Shown here piece by piece: positions 55,084 to 64,000 of a DNA stretch of 64,000 bases (positions are counted from its first letter, which is position 1; every line of letters starts with the position of its first letter). Origin of the DNA: Oxyruncus cristatus (taxonomy: Eukaryota > Chordata > Aves > Passeriformes > Cotingidae); assembly GCA_013399855.1 (NCBI GenBank), contig VXAY01006780.1, forward strand, positions 1,080,134-1,144,133, read 5' to 3'. Made by a program: the position numbers and the translations under genes. The notes under the pieces are model-generated. The model made no database searches. It saw only the letters and a list, made by a program, of their open reading frames with translations, and was not told where the DNA came from.

Positions 55084-55476
55084 GGAACTCTGAGGGAGCT
55101 GGGGAAGCTCAGCCTGGAGAAAAGGAGGCTCAGTGGGGACCTTCTCTCTCTCTGCAACTCCCTGACAGGAGGGTGGAGCCAGGTGGGGGTTGGACTCTGC
55201 TCCCAGGGAACAAGGGACAGGGAGAGAGGAAATGGCCTCAAGTTGTGCCAGGGGAGGTTTAGTTTTGATATTGGGGAAAATTCCTTCCTGGAAAGGGCTG
55301 TCCATCCCTGGCACACCTGCCCAGGGCAGTGGCTGAGTTCCCATCCCTGGAGGGATTTCAAAGCCATGTGGATGTGGCACTTGAGGGTATGGGTCAGTCA
55401 TGGCCTTGGCAGTGCTGGGGAATGGTTGGACTTAATGATCTTAGAGGGCTTTTCCACCCTGAATGGTTCCATGATT
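55084..55476 (+). mobile_element. long CR1 3' fragment (family B)
   Basis: From the ORF2-derived part (GGAACTCTGAGGGAGCTGGG) through CTCCCTGACAGGAGGGTGGA to GAATGGTTCCATGATTC. Confidence 0.94.
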
Positions 55477-57264
55477 CAGAGGTGCCTTTGGTGGCCATGG
55501 GAGGAGGTACCACAGGATTGTGTGGCCATGGAGAGGCCGGGGTGGAGGTGCTGGGGTGCTGCTGGGAGCGTCCCAGTTTTAGGAACCTAGACCAGATGGG
55601 GAACAAGTGACACCTGCTGTGGCTGCCCTTTATGCTCTATAAATAATCCATGTCTTGGGTGTGCCAGCTCAATTTGATTGTCAATTAAAAGTGTGTTAAT
55701 AAATAAATTATGTAATTTTATGTTTCCATATAAACTGAACCAATCTGGGGGGTGTGTGTGTGTCTGTGTGTAATCTCTTGTTCTTACAAGAAGGGAAATT
55801 TATTTTATTGGAATGGCTGCTGCCGGGATGCTGGACTTTCTCATGTGAGGAGTATATGTTGGAAGGAAATGCTCCCACCTTTTTTGAATAAGTGCAGTTT
55901 AAAAAAGTGAACAGATTTTTGGTTTGTTTTTTTTAAGTAGATCTTCTGATGGAAGACATTGAGGTGAAATCATTTGTCAGCAGTGAAGAAGCAGTTCTGC
56001 TCCCTGATGGAGCTGGTCTGGCCTTGCATTACAGGTGTTGGTCTTACCTACCATTTTCCAGCACTGTGCTTTTCCAGGAGCCAGTGATAACGTGTTTTTT
56101 ATGGAGCTATTTATGCATCCTGTAAACCCTTCAGCTTGCAGACATGCCCTGACACTGTTTGTGCCTGGTGAGCAGGACAGGAACTCACTAATTCTCACGT
56201 TGTTTTTCTCCCTTTATTTTCCCCCCACCTCAGTCAATCAAGTTTTGTTCAACCCCAGACCTTGCTGGTTTTCTGAAAGGCTCTTCATGAGGTCAGATGT
56301 GGAGAGACAAGGTTATGGAAGATGATGGCACAACTTGTTGAGTTGCTGTTAATGCCTCCATAACATTTTTTTTTTTTGGATAAACACATTTTGTATATGT
56401 TTATCTACTATCAACTATTGTATGATCATATGAATATTTAGATTAGAAGTTGTCAAACCAGAAGTATTTTAATGGACAAAAATAATAGCACTGCAGGCCT
56501 GATTTTTGCTGAAGGAGTAGTAACACCTTCAATTTTAAAGCTGTTCCAAGATTTCCTCTCTGCAATCCTGAAAATCAAACATTTCTCAACTAATACCTAT
56601 TATTTCCATGCAGCACTTGTTGACTGGCTTGAGGCATCTTCCTGAGTCCAACCAAGAAAATCAGTGTCAAGAGAAAACACTGGGGAGGAGAATCACAAAC
56701 AGCTCTTCTGGCAAGAGGAAAATGTGAGCAGTAGCTAGAGTGTCCACCCACACATCTATTTTAAAAACAAGGAGACAGAATATTGCCATATTCCAATTCC
56801 TCTTCCCAGAGCAAAGCAGGCACACGATTAATGGAACAAACAGCTCAGAATAATATGCAATATTGCTTTATATGCAGGGTCCACAGCCTTTAGGTGCCCA
56901 GCATGCTCTGGAAGAGTAAAAGCTCATCTAAATCATTGCCTGTCATCCTGTGCAGTGTTCTGTGGCCTAAATTAGGGACATCAAAAGCTTCTAAGAGCTA
57001 ATGAAAATTCTAAAGAGGCTCAAAATGAACAGCACGTAGCAGCCTCCTGGTTAATCGTGCTGCTGCGTGCCAGGTTAGACCTGCCAGTCCTACTTGTTTC
57101 CCTTCTTCCCCGTTTAGGAAAAATGATGAGATGTAAAATCCTATTAGATGGGAATACATCTAATAATGCAAAGGGGCAGGACAACTGCAGGAAGGAGGGG
57201 AAGGCCCCAGTGCCAGCCCTGCCATGGCTGAGATGGTTTTGTTCTGTGTGGGGCCTTTACTAAG

Positions 57265-57456
57265 GATGATAAAACACTGGCACAGGTTGCCCAGAGAAGC
57301 TGTGGCTGCCCCATCCCTGCAAGTGCTCAACGCCAGGTTGAATGGGGCTTGGAGCAACCTGGGATAGTGGAAGGTGTCCCTGTCCATAGCAGGGAGTTGG
57401 ACTGAGATGAGCTTTAAGGTCCCTCCCAACCCAAACCATTCCAAGACTCTATGATT
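57265..57456 (+). mobile_element. CR1 LINE 3' fragment (family A)
   Basis: GGCACAGGTTGCCCAGAGAA through AACCTGGGATAGTGGAAGGT to CCAAACCATTCCAAGACTCT and ATGATTT. Confidence 0.93.
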
Positions 57457-57572
57457 TCATGTCTGTTGCAGGCCAACTCCTGTTTGGCTCCAGTGAGAGT
57501 TAAGGACTTGGGACCTCCAAGAGCAGCTGTAGGCAGAGGTAACCTCATTGCTGCTGTGAGTAAATAGAGAAA

Positions 57573-57590
57573 AATGTGTGTGTGTGTGTA
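57573..57590. repeat. (TG)n microsatellite
   Basis: Eight or so TG units in a short dinucleotide tract. Confidence 0.8.
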
Positions 57591-59323
57591 CCCAGTTTGG
57601 AACAGTCTCCTACCAGAAGTTATTGCATCCATTATTAATGACTGAAATTTACTTAACTTATAATGATGTGTTATTTTCACACCCGTGATGACACTCCTGC
57701 ATCTCACCAGCTGAGCCTGTGATGTCTCCTCCAGCTCAAGGGACACAGTTTTCCCACCCTTGGATAGAGGTGCCCACAGGTACCTCCTGCAGCCCCTTGG
57801 GGTGGGAGATGGGAGTAGGATGTGCTCGGGACAGGCAGTGGTGGGACATACCCCTGGGACACCATCACATCCTGGACACTAAGATGGGGAGAGCTGGGCA
57901 GCAGAACTCAAAACCCTCTTCTCCCAGGGGAGAACAGATAGAGTTGGTCCCTGAGCAGGGAGGGCTGTCCTGGGCTGTTCCTCTCCTGACTGGGCTCCCA
58001 GAGAATCCCTGCTCCCACCCTGCCATGTCTGAGCAGGGCGGGAATCAGGCAGAGCACCACACTGGAGCTTCTGGCCCAGGGAGCAGCAGGAGCTTTCCTT
58101 TTATATCTCAGTGATGCATTTGTGCCTTTCAGGCTAAAAACATCTAAGGATGGAGATACAAAGACTCTTCTCTCCTACGTTATGGTTTTCCTTTATTCCT
58201 ACATGTCTTCTTCCAAGCCCTGTATCCATTATCTGCCTCAGGCTGCCCGTGGGCGCCCAGCAGGCGAGGGATTAGCAGCTTGCACCCAGGCAGTGAAAAT
58301 CCCTTCTTGGAGGGAAATATCCATCCAACACATGAAGTCCCTGGACCAAGACCAAGATCTCATCGGGGGTGAGAGTGCTGAAAAGGCCTCTTCAGCCATG
58401 CCGGCTGCCCACATCCTCCTGACTACTTGGAGCACCCCTGGCAGGGGATAGAGCAGATCCCCATCCCTTCTACTGTCTCCCTCAGGGACAGCAGGTGAGT
58501 CACTTCATATCCCTGTGCAGCAGTTCTGCCACAGAAAAACACATCCTAAGAAATTACTTCCTTTTTTTCTGTTGAGGCCAACCCTCTGATTTGAAATACT
58601 AGTCTAGGAGAGATCATGGATAAAGGCATCACTGACAGAAAGAAGCACTGAGCTTTGGTAGGGAGAAACATAAAGCATGTCCAAAAAAAAGTTAGAAATG
58701 AAAGGGGGAAAAAAAATACTGGGATTGTAGCAGTGAGAAGTTACCCAGGCACCCCAAGCACTCGTGGTGGGAGGGCTCTGCAATACACTTGCCAAGTTGC
58801 TACAAGCACCGCTATTATGGAAGCCCTCCAGCAAACACCGTGGAATAATTTAATTCATGCTGTAGCACAGAGTGTTTCTAACACTGGTACAACATCAAAT
58901 GCCTGAAAATGTGGCTGTTTAAGGCTTTTTCCACTCCACTGTCACCCAAGACAGGCCAGAGGGCCCAGCATGAGCCCAACCATAACCTATAACACAACAG
59001 CTCTCGTGGAGACCTCGCTGGGTGTTCCTGCACCTTCAGAGCACAGGCCGCCAGCTGAGGGAGAACAAAGGCTCCCAGACCCAAACCCTGCTTATAGGTA
59101 GGTCGACACCCAGGGAGCCACAGAGCTCGGCCTCCCCCCCGCAGCAACAGGAACTGACTCAACTGCCAGGCAGTGGAGCTCATGGCCCAAGGTTGGTGGG
59201 CTCTGAGGACAGGGAGGGCACATGCCTAGCCCCAGGCCTGTGGAAGGCCAGGGACCCCACAGGATACCTGCCTGAGTACAGGGGGTCCCTCCAACTGCCC
59301 GTCGAGCAGGGGGGACCCACAAA

Positions 59324-59380
59324 GCCCCACGTATGGGGCCGCCCCACGTACGGGGTTGCCCCACCTACGGGGCTGCCCCA
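59324..59380. repeat. 17-bp GC-rich tandem repeat
   Basis: Three 17-base units of the form GCCCCACGTACGGGGTT (59324-59340, 59341-59357, 59358-59374) plus a partial fourth. Each unit is nearly self-complementary around ACGT. Confidence 0.9.
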
Positions 59381-60436
59381 CAAGGCCCTGCACTCCCAAC
59401 AATGGCCTCGCGGCCTAAGGCCAGGGGGACAGGGCCCCAGCCCCAAGGACAGGGGGGCACATGCCAGCACGTCACCAGCAGGACAGGCAGCCCCACAGCA
59501 CAGGCACACACCCAGGCCCTGGCTACAGGCGGGTCACGGTGCCCGCACCACCCCTAAGGGGCTTCGCTCCATCCTCAGAAGAAGGGGCAAGGCTGGGCCC
59601 TGTCTCCACCCGTGGGTTTAGAGGGCAGCCCCCTGTTGCTGCACAGAGCCCCTCTTTGCCTCCTGGGAAGTCTAAGCTACGCTACCCTCATTTCTGCAGG
59701 GGCTAAAGGACAAGCCCACTTGCTCAATCCCACTGACAAAGACAAGGTCGAAGATACAAAGTGGGAAGGAACGTCCCAGAAGAAGGAGCAAGCTCTGTGC
59801 AGCCAATGTGTGGGGAGCCATTCCTACCGCTGAGCAGGAGAGCAGAGCCTCAGACTCGCCCCCCGGGCTGCGCAGAGGCCAGAGGGGACTCAACATGCTG
59901 AGGGGCTTCACAGCTGGCCAAGGCACAAAGGCTGTGGCACACCTGACTGCAGGGGATCACTCTGGCCAGGGACTGCCAGCAAGCACAAAGGTGCCAAGGG
60001 AAAAAGCCTGTGCTGCTTACAGGGTGGGCTGGGGGTCGGGAGAGCTCCATTTCCCCCCTCAGGTGCAGAGACGGGGGCTCTCAGCCCCCCTTACAGGATT
60101 GCCCTGCTCCGGGAGCCAAAGGAGCACGATGGCCAAAGGCCAAGGACAGCACAGCCTGCCTTCACACAGGGGTAAGGCAGCCACTGAGTAAATGTCTGGG
60201 ACTGGAAGAAAGGAAGGAAAACCAAGGGATCTCCTCATGCTGAGTCTGAGTCCAGGACCTGGTGAAAAGGAAAATAAATGCTTAATAGAGTTAATACAAA
60301 GTTCAAACTAGCGTGCCCAGTGGGCCCAACCAGCATTCCCAGTTTATGCTCCAGTGCACACTCCAGCGCACCCAATGTGTCCTCCCACTGTATCCAGTGC
60401 ATGCTCTGTGGCAAACTGGCTGGGATTGCAAGGGAG

Positions 60437-60538
60437 CCCCAACAAACTCTTGGGAATCCCCCAACAAACTCCTGAGAATCCCTGACAAGCTCCTGGTAAT
60501 CCCTCAACAAGCTCCTGGGAATCCTTGACAAACTCCTG
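60437..60538. repeat. 21/22-bp minisatellite
   Basis: Four full units alternating 21 and 22 bases and one partial, each of the form CCCTCAACAAGCTCCTGGGA with substitutions (60437, 60458, 60480, 60501, 60523). Confidence 0.92.
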
Positions 60539-60588
60539 CCTGGCTCAGGGCTGCTTGCCTGGGAGGGCTGCACTGCGAGGCCACAGGT

Positions 60589-60615
60589 AGTTAATTAACT
60601 CAGCTTAATTAAGCT
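60589..60615. other. two adjacent AT palindromes
   Basis: AGTTAATTAACT (60589-60600) and AGCTTAATTAAGCT (60602-60615) are perfect palindromes one base apart. Both contain TTAATTAA and the first resembles an HNF1 half-site pair. Function unknown. Confidence 0.8.
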
Positions 60616-61117
60616 CACGATTAGAAGTGAATGATGGGAAGCTGCTGCTTTAGCCCACGAGAGGGCAATGCTTCCCATCCAGTTGGTGGCCATGCTTGGG
60701 AAAAGTGGCTTTCTCTTTTCTTAACTAGTAATTGCATGAGGAATTCCTTCCTTTGGACAGTTTTCCTGAAGGTTTGGGTTGGTTGTTTTCTCACTGGCGC
60801 ATAATGCTTGACAACATCCTCCTGTGCATCCCTATTACTGGCTGGAATGCAGGAGATACGCAATAAAGAGGAGCCAAGCAGGCTGGTAATCCCATCTCCT
60901 CTCCCATACAACCTGCCTGCAGAGCCAGGCTGGTGGCCGGGGGGAACCTGGCTGTGCCAGGGACAGCAACAACCCGGCTGTGGTGATGTTGGACAAAGGA
61001 TGGCCGTGGAAAACAGCGAGGGTTTTCCTAGTGCTCTCAGAGCTGCTGCAGGACAGGAATGCTATGTCAGGGCACACTCAGTGTGGACTGATGGGCACAA
61101 CAGCTTCCCCAGTTTAG

Positions 61118-61290
61118 TCTGTTTTGGAAGGGACCTTAAAGTTCATCCAGTTCCACCCCCTGCCAGGGGCAGAGACACCTTCCACTAACCATTTGCTCCA
61201 AGCTCTGTCCAACCTGGCCTTGGTCACTTCCAGGGATGGGGCAGCCACAGCGTCCCTGGGCAACCTGTGTCAGTGTTTTTCTACCCTCGT
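61118..61290 (-). mobile_element. CR1 LINE 3' fragment (family A)
   Basis: Reversed copy lacking the terminal repeat; starts TCTGTTTTGGAAGGGACC and runs to GGCAACCTGTGTCAGTG, 400 bp before the CpG island. Confidence 0.92.
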
Positions 61291-61679
61291 TTTTCAACCC
61301 TTCTCCCTCCTGCAGTTCCCAGGAATCTGTATTTAAATTTTAATCCACGCCCTCCCCTCCCTCGGGAGACAGATGTATTCCCAAGTGACTCCAGGATCAA
61401 AGCCCCACAAGCCGAGGCACGCCAGGCCCGTTTGGGCAGCAGACAAGCCCTTGCAGATGCCAGCCCTGCTCCTACCTCCTAAAATTCCCAGGATAGGGGG
61501 AAGAGCGATGTTCCAACCGCTCCACCACCAGGGATTCTCCACCACCGCGACCGCGTGCGCTCCAATCCCTCGCGCTCACATTTTCCCTACCTCAATCCCT
61601 TCCCAAACACCACCGGCACGCCTGAATCCACTTTAGGACAGGTCAAACGGGTTTGGAATTCCGCCTGGATTAGGGATAC

Positions 61680-62060
61680 ATGAGGCGCGCTCGCCGCCCC
61701 AGGTGGCCACGCCCACCATTCATTCGGTCCCGCCCCCTCCCGCCCGGCCCGGCCCCACCCCACGGGGAGAGGCCTGGCGGCAGTGGGCGGGTCCCTGGCT
61801 GGACGTGGGCGTGGCCTCGCTGCGGTGGGCGGGGCCTCCGCGCCCGCTCCGGTCGCCCGTGGAGACACCGGGAGCGGCGGTGGGTGAGTGCCGGGATACC
61901 GGGACCGGGGTGGGGGGGCGTCCCGCCGGGAATCCCGAGCTCTGCCGCCCGGGACAGGCTGCGCGGAGCCGGCGGAGCAGCGGGAAGCGGCGGCCCGGCC
62001 CCTCTTTTACTGCTGGGCCTGGTGGGGCGGGCCGGGCCCGAGCGGTGTCTGGGTGCTTTT
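61680..62060 (+). promoter_or_regulatory. GNG12: CpG island, inferred GNG12 promoter
   Basis: CpG-dense DNA with several GC/GT boxes (CCGCCCC at 61730-61736, GTGGGCGTGGCC near 61805, GGGCGGGGCC at 61827-61836) and no TATA. In human the next gene after DIRAS3 in this direction is GNG12, whose first exon is non-coding, so this is its expected promoter. No coding sequence of GNG12 lies in the window, so the gene name rests on synteny alone. A divergent antisense promoter is also possible. Confidence 0.5.
61840..61883 (+). other. GNG12: candidate non-coding first exon (3' part)
   Basis: Ends at the donor TGG|GTGAGTG (61883/61884), a near-perfect U2 5' splice site inside the CpG island, just downstream of the GC boxes. 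The start is nominal. Consistent with a 5' UTR exon of the next gene. Confidence 0.4.
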
Positions 62061-62197
62061 AAGGGGGGTTTTTTTGGTTGTTTTTAATGGGTTTTACCCC
62101 CCCTTTTTCCTGCTGTCCAGAGGGGAATTCCCGGTGGGAGGCAGCGCGCAATTGTGCTGTGGTTCAACAAGTTGCTTGCGGTTCCGGAATGGGTCGA

Positions 62198-62245
62198 AAT
62201 CTGCTTAATTATGTAAAAACTAATCTGCTTAATTATGTGAAAATA
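62198..62245. repeat. 24-bp tandem duplication
   Basis: AATCTGCTTAATTATGTAAA occurs twice in adjacent 24-base units (62198-62221, 62222-62245) with two or three differences. Confidence 0.88.
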
Positions 62246-62611
62246 ATACTAAAATAGGCGTTTTTCTCGGGGACAGCACGGCCTTTCCGCCTCCTTCCCG
62301 CCTCCTTCCCTCCATCCAGCCCTTCCCCATGACAGTGATGGATACTCAGAGATGGCAGCTCCAACTGTACCAGGGCAGCCACAACTTCCAGCGTAATCCT
62401 TTAAATTTTACGAATTTTAGTATTCCTAGCCATCAGGTGATGAGTTTTCCTTACAATCACAGAGCTCTGCTTGTCGGAGGAAGTTTCCCACGTGTGGGGA
62501 GTTGTGGGATGAGTGTGGGAAGGAGGTTAATTAGTGGGAAGCATCATTAGTCGAGGAGGTTTTGTGTTGATACTGAGATTACACACCCTGTTGCAGCAAC
62601 AGGTTTACTGA

Positions 62612-62681
62612 GAATCAGGGAATGGCAGAATATCAAGGGCTGGAAAGGACCCACACAGATCATTCAGTCCAGCTCCTGAAG
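62612..62681 (-). mobile_element. CR1 terminal remnant (third end type)
   Basis: GAATCAGGGAATGGCAGAAT then GGAAAGGACCCACACAGATC and CAGTCCAGCTCCTG. Confidence 0.85.
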
Positions 62682-62829
62682 CTTTAATAACTTTTAAGTT
62701 GCAATACTTCGGTCAAAGCTTAAATTCTGTACTTTTTTGGGGGGAGGAATGGGTGTTTTGAGTGGATATTGTGATTTTAGCCTGGTGCTTTTGGGAAGGA
62801 GGAGCTCCATCAGGAATGGCTGGAGCTGT

Positions 62830-63058
62830 GTCAAGGGGGAATATCAGGAAAAGGTTATTCCCCCACAGCGTAGCTGGGCACTGAACAGGCTCCCCAGGGC
62901 AGTGGTCACAGCACCAAGGCTGCCAGAGCTTAAGGAGTGTTTGGACAATGCTCTCAGGGACAGGGTGGGATTGTTGGGGTGTCTGTGCAGGCCAGGGGTT
63001 GGACTGGATGGTCCTTGTGAGTCCCTTCCAACTCAAGATATTCCATGATTCTGTGATT
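62830..63058 (+). mobile_element. CR1 3' fragment (third end type)
   Basis: CTGAACAGGCTCCCCAGGGC through GTCTGTGCAGGCCAGGGGTT to CAACTCAAGATATTCCATG and ATTCTGTGATT. It closely parallels 38890-39080. Confidence 0.93.
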
Positions 63059-63751
63059 TAATTTGATTAATGTGGCACATCAAATGGAATTCACAGCAAT
63101 TTGCCAGGCGACTATCTGGTGTTTTTATTGGCTTAGAGGTCACAGCATCAGAGACATGTTACTTGTCTGCATTTATCCGGGCTGTAAATTGGGTTAGAAA
63201 TACATTTCTGTGAGTAAAGTGTGAGTAGTGGACAGTGGGAGGATTTGATGTTTGATGCTACTCCAGTGCCACTAAATGAGATTGACGGATTAGTATGAAG
63301 TTAATGACTTCTCAATCCCGTATTTGATCCCAGCGTGGGATGGATTACAGGATATCTTTAATCGAGGACTAAAGCAGCAATAAACTCCAGAGAGAGCAAT
63401 GGATGAGGTCTGGTCCTGGGGGTGAGCTCGTTTCCTAATCACCCAGCCAATGGATAACTTTTCCTTTAAAAACAAACCTCTGTTGTCCTCCTGGAAGAGT
63501 TTCTTGGGCTCCCAGACAGCAGAGCCACTTCCAGCATCTCTCATCTGTTGGTGGTGTTAAATCCAAATATTGAGTTGTGGTGTAGGTTTCAGATACTTCT
63601 TTTATTTCAAATATAATGTCTCTTTGGCTATATAATAACATTTTGAATGAGTACTGAAAGGTCTTAATTTCTTAGGCTCTGTTCATCAAAAGACTCAGAA
63701 TATTTGAGCCACATTCACAACAAGTTCTCTGTAGCAAGGCCTGGGATGAAT

Positions 63752-64000
63752 TATGGAATCCCAGAATGGTTTGGGTTGAAAGGGACCTTAAAGCCCATCC
63801 AGTCCCACCTCCTGCCGTGGGCAGGGACACCTTCCACTATCCCAGGTTGCTCCAACCCCTGTCGAACCTGACCTTGGACACTTCCATGGATCCGGGGGCA
63901 GCCACAGCTTCTCTGGGCAACCAGAGGCAGCCAGGGCCTCACCACCCTCCCAGGGAAGAATTTCTTCCCAATATCCCATCTAACCTTCCCCTCTGGCAGT
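63752..64000 (-). mobile_element. CR1 LINE 3' fragment reaching the window edge
   Basis: Reversed family A copy from TTATGGAATCCCAGAATGG through CAGCCACAGCTTCTCTGGGC to CCCTCTGGCAGT at the last base. It continues outside the window. Confidence 0.93.

Larger units (their letters stand above)
52556..61679. other. intergenic DIRAS3 to next CpG island
   Basis: 9.1 kb without a recognisable protein gene. It holds five CR1 copies, a GC-rich segment (about 58950-59640), a 17-bp array (59324-59380), a minisatellite (60437-60538) and AT-rich unique DNA (55620-57260). Human GNG12-AS1 runs through the corresponding interval, but no conserved trace could be identified by eye. Confidence 0.6.
62061..64000. 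other. presumed first intron of the next gene
   Basis: Unique DNA with three CR1 copies and a 24-bp duplication. No coding exon is recognised up to the window edge. Confidence 0.4.

Noticed and set aside
59022..59621. 199-codon + strand frame rich in Pro and Gly
   Set aside because: Frames are open on both strands here because of GC content and tandem repeats; no known domain.
1..64000. CRISPR arrays, insertion sequences, operons, phage or toxin systems
   Set aside because: The window is vertebrate nuclear DNA with spliced genes; none of these are present.

Overview
The window is a stretch of vertebrate nuclear chromosome, almost certainly avian. It carries dozens of 5'-truncated CR1 LINE fragments with avian-type 3' ends, short introns and isolated CpG islands. 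The species was not determined; a neoavian or passerine bird would fit. No bacterial, viral or organellar gene is present. Two protein-coding genes are supported fully and one promoter by inference, all on the + strand.

Region by region: (1) About 1-17.4 kb is intergenic, with CR1 fragments and one unassigned minus-strand open frame at 6954-7214 that could be the last exon of a small one-helix membrane protein. (2) 17.7-45.75 kb is WLS (Wntless/GPR177), the Wnt cargo receptor. Its twelve coding exons assemble to 541 codons plus stop with every intron phase consistent. The promoter CpG island holds a 79-base assembly gap in the 5' UTR, and two poly(A) hexamers close the 3' UTR. (3) 45.8-50.4 kb is intergenic. 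(4) 50.4-52.55 kb is DIRAS3, a single-coding-exon Ras-like GTPase of 198 residues preceded by CpG-rich DNA, a 24-base G run and a strong splice acceptor. (5) 52.6-61.7 kb is intergenic, with CR1 fragments, a GC-rich segment and minisatellites. (6) 61.68-62.06 kb is a CpG island with a strong + strand splice donor. From the human order WLS-DIRAS3-GNG12 it is inferred to be the GNG12 promoter and first non-coding exon.

The genes are neighbours by conserved synteny, not an operon. WLS carries lipidated Wnts from the ER to the cell surface; DIRAS3 is a prenylated small GTPase with altered catalytic positions. The most notable sequence-level points are a U12-type (minor spliceosome) signature in WLS intron 8, a bird DIRAS3 with DIRAS3-specific residues but a DIRAS1/2-type N-terminus, and several repeat junctions at gene boundaries. 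I found no convincing new biological system. Assembly gaps are at 17850-17928 and 34961-35224, with a single N at 18302.
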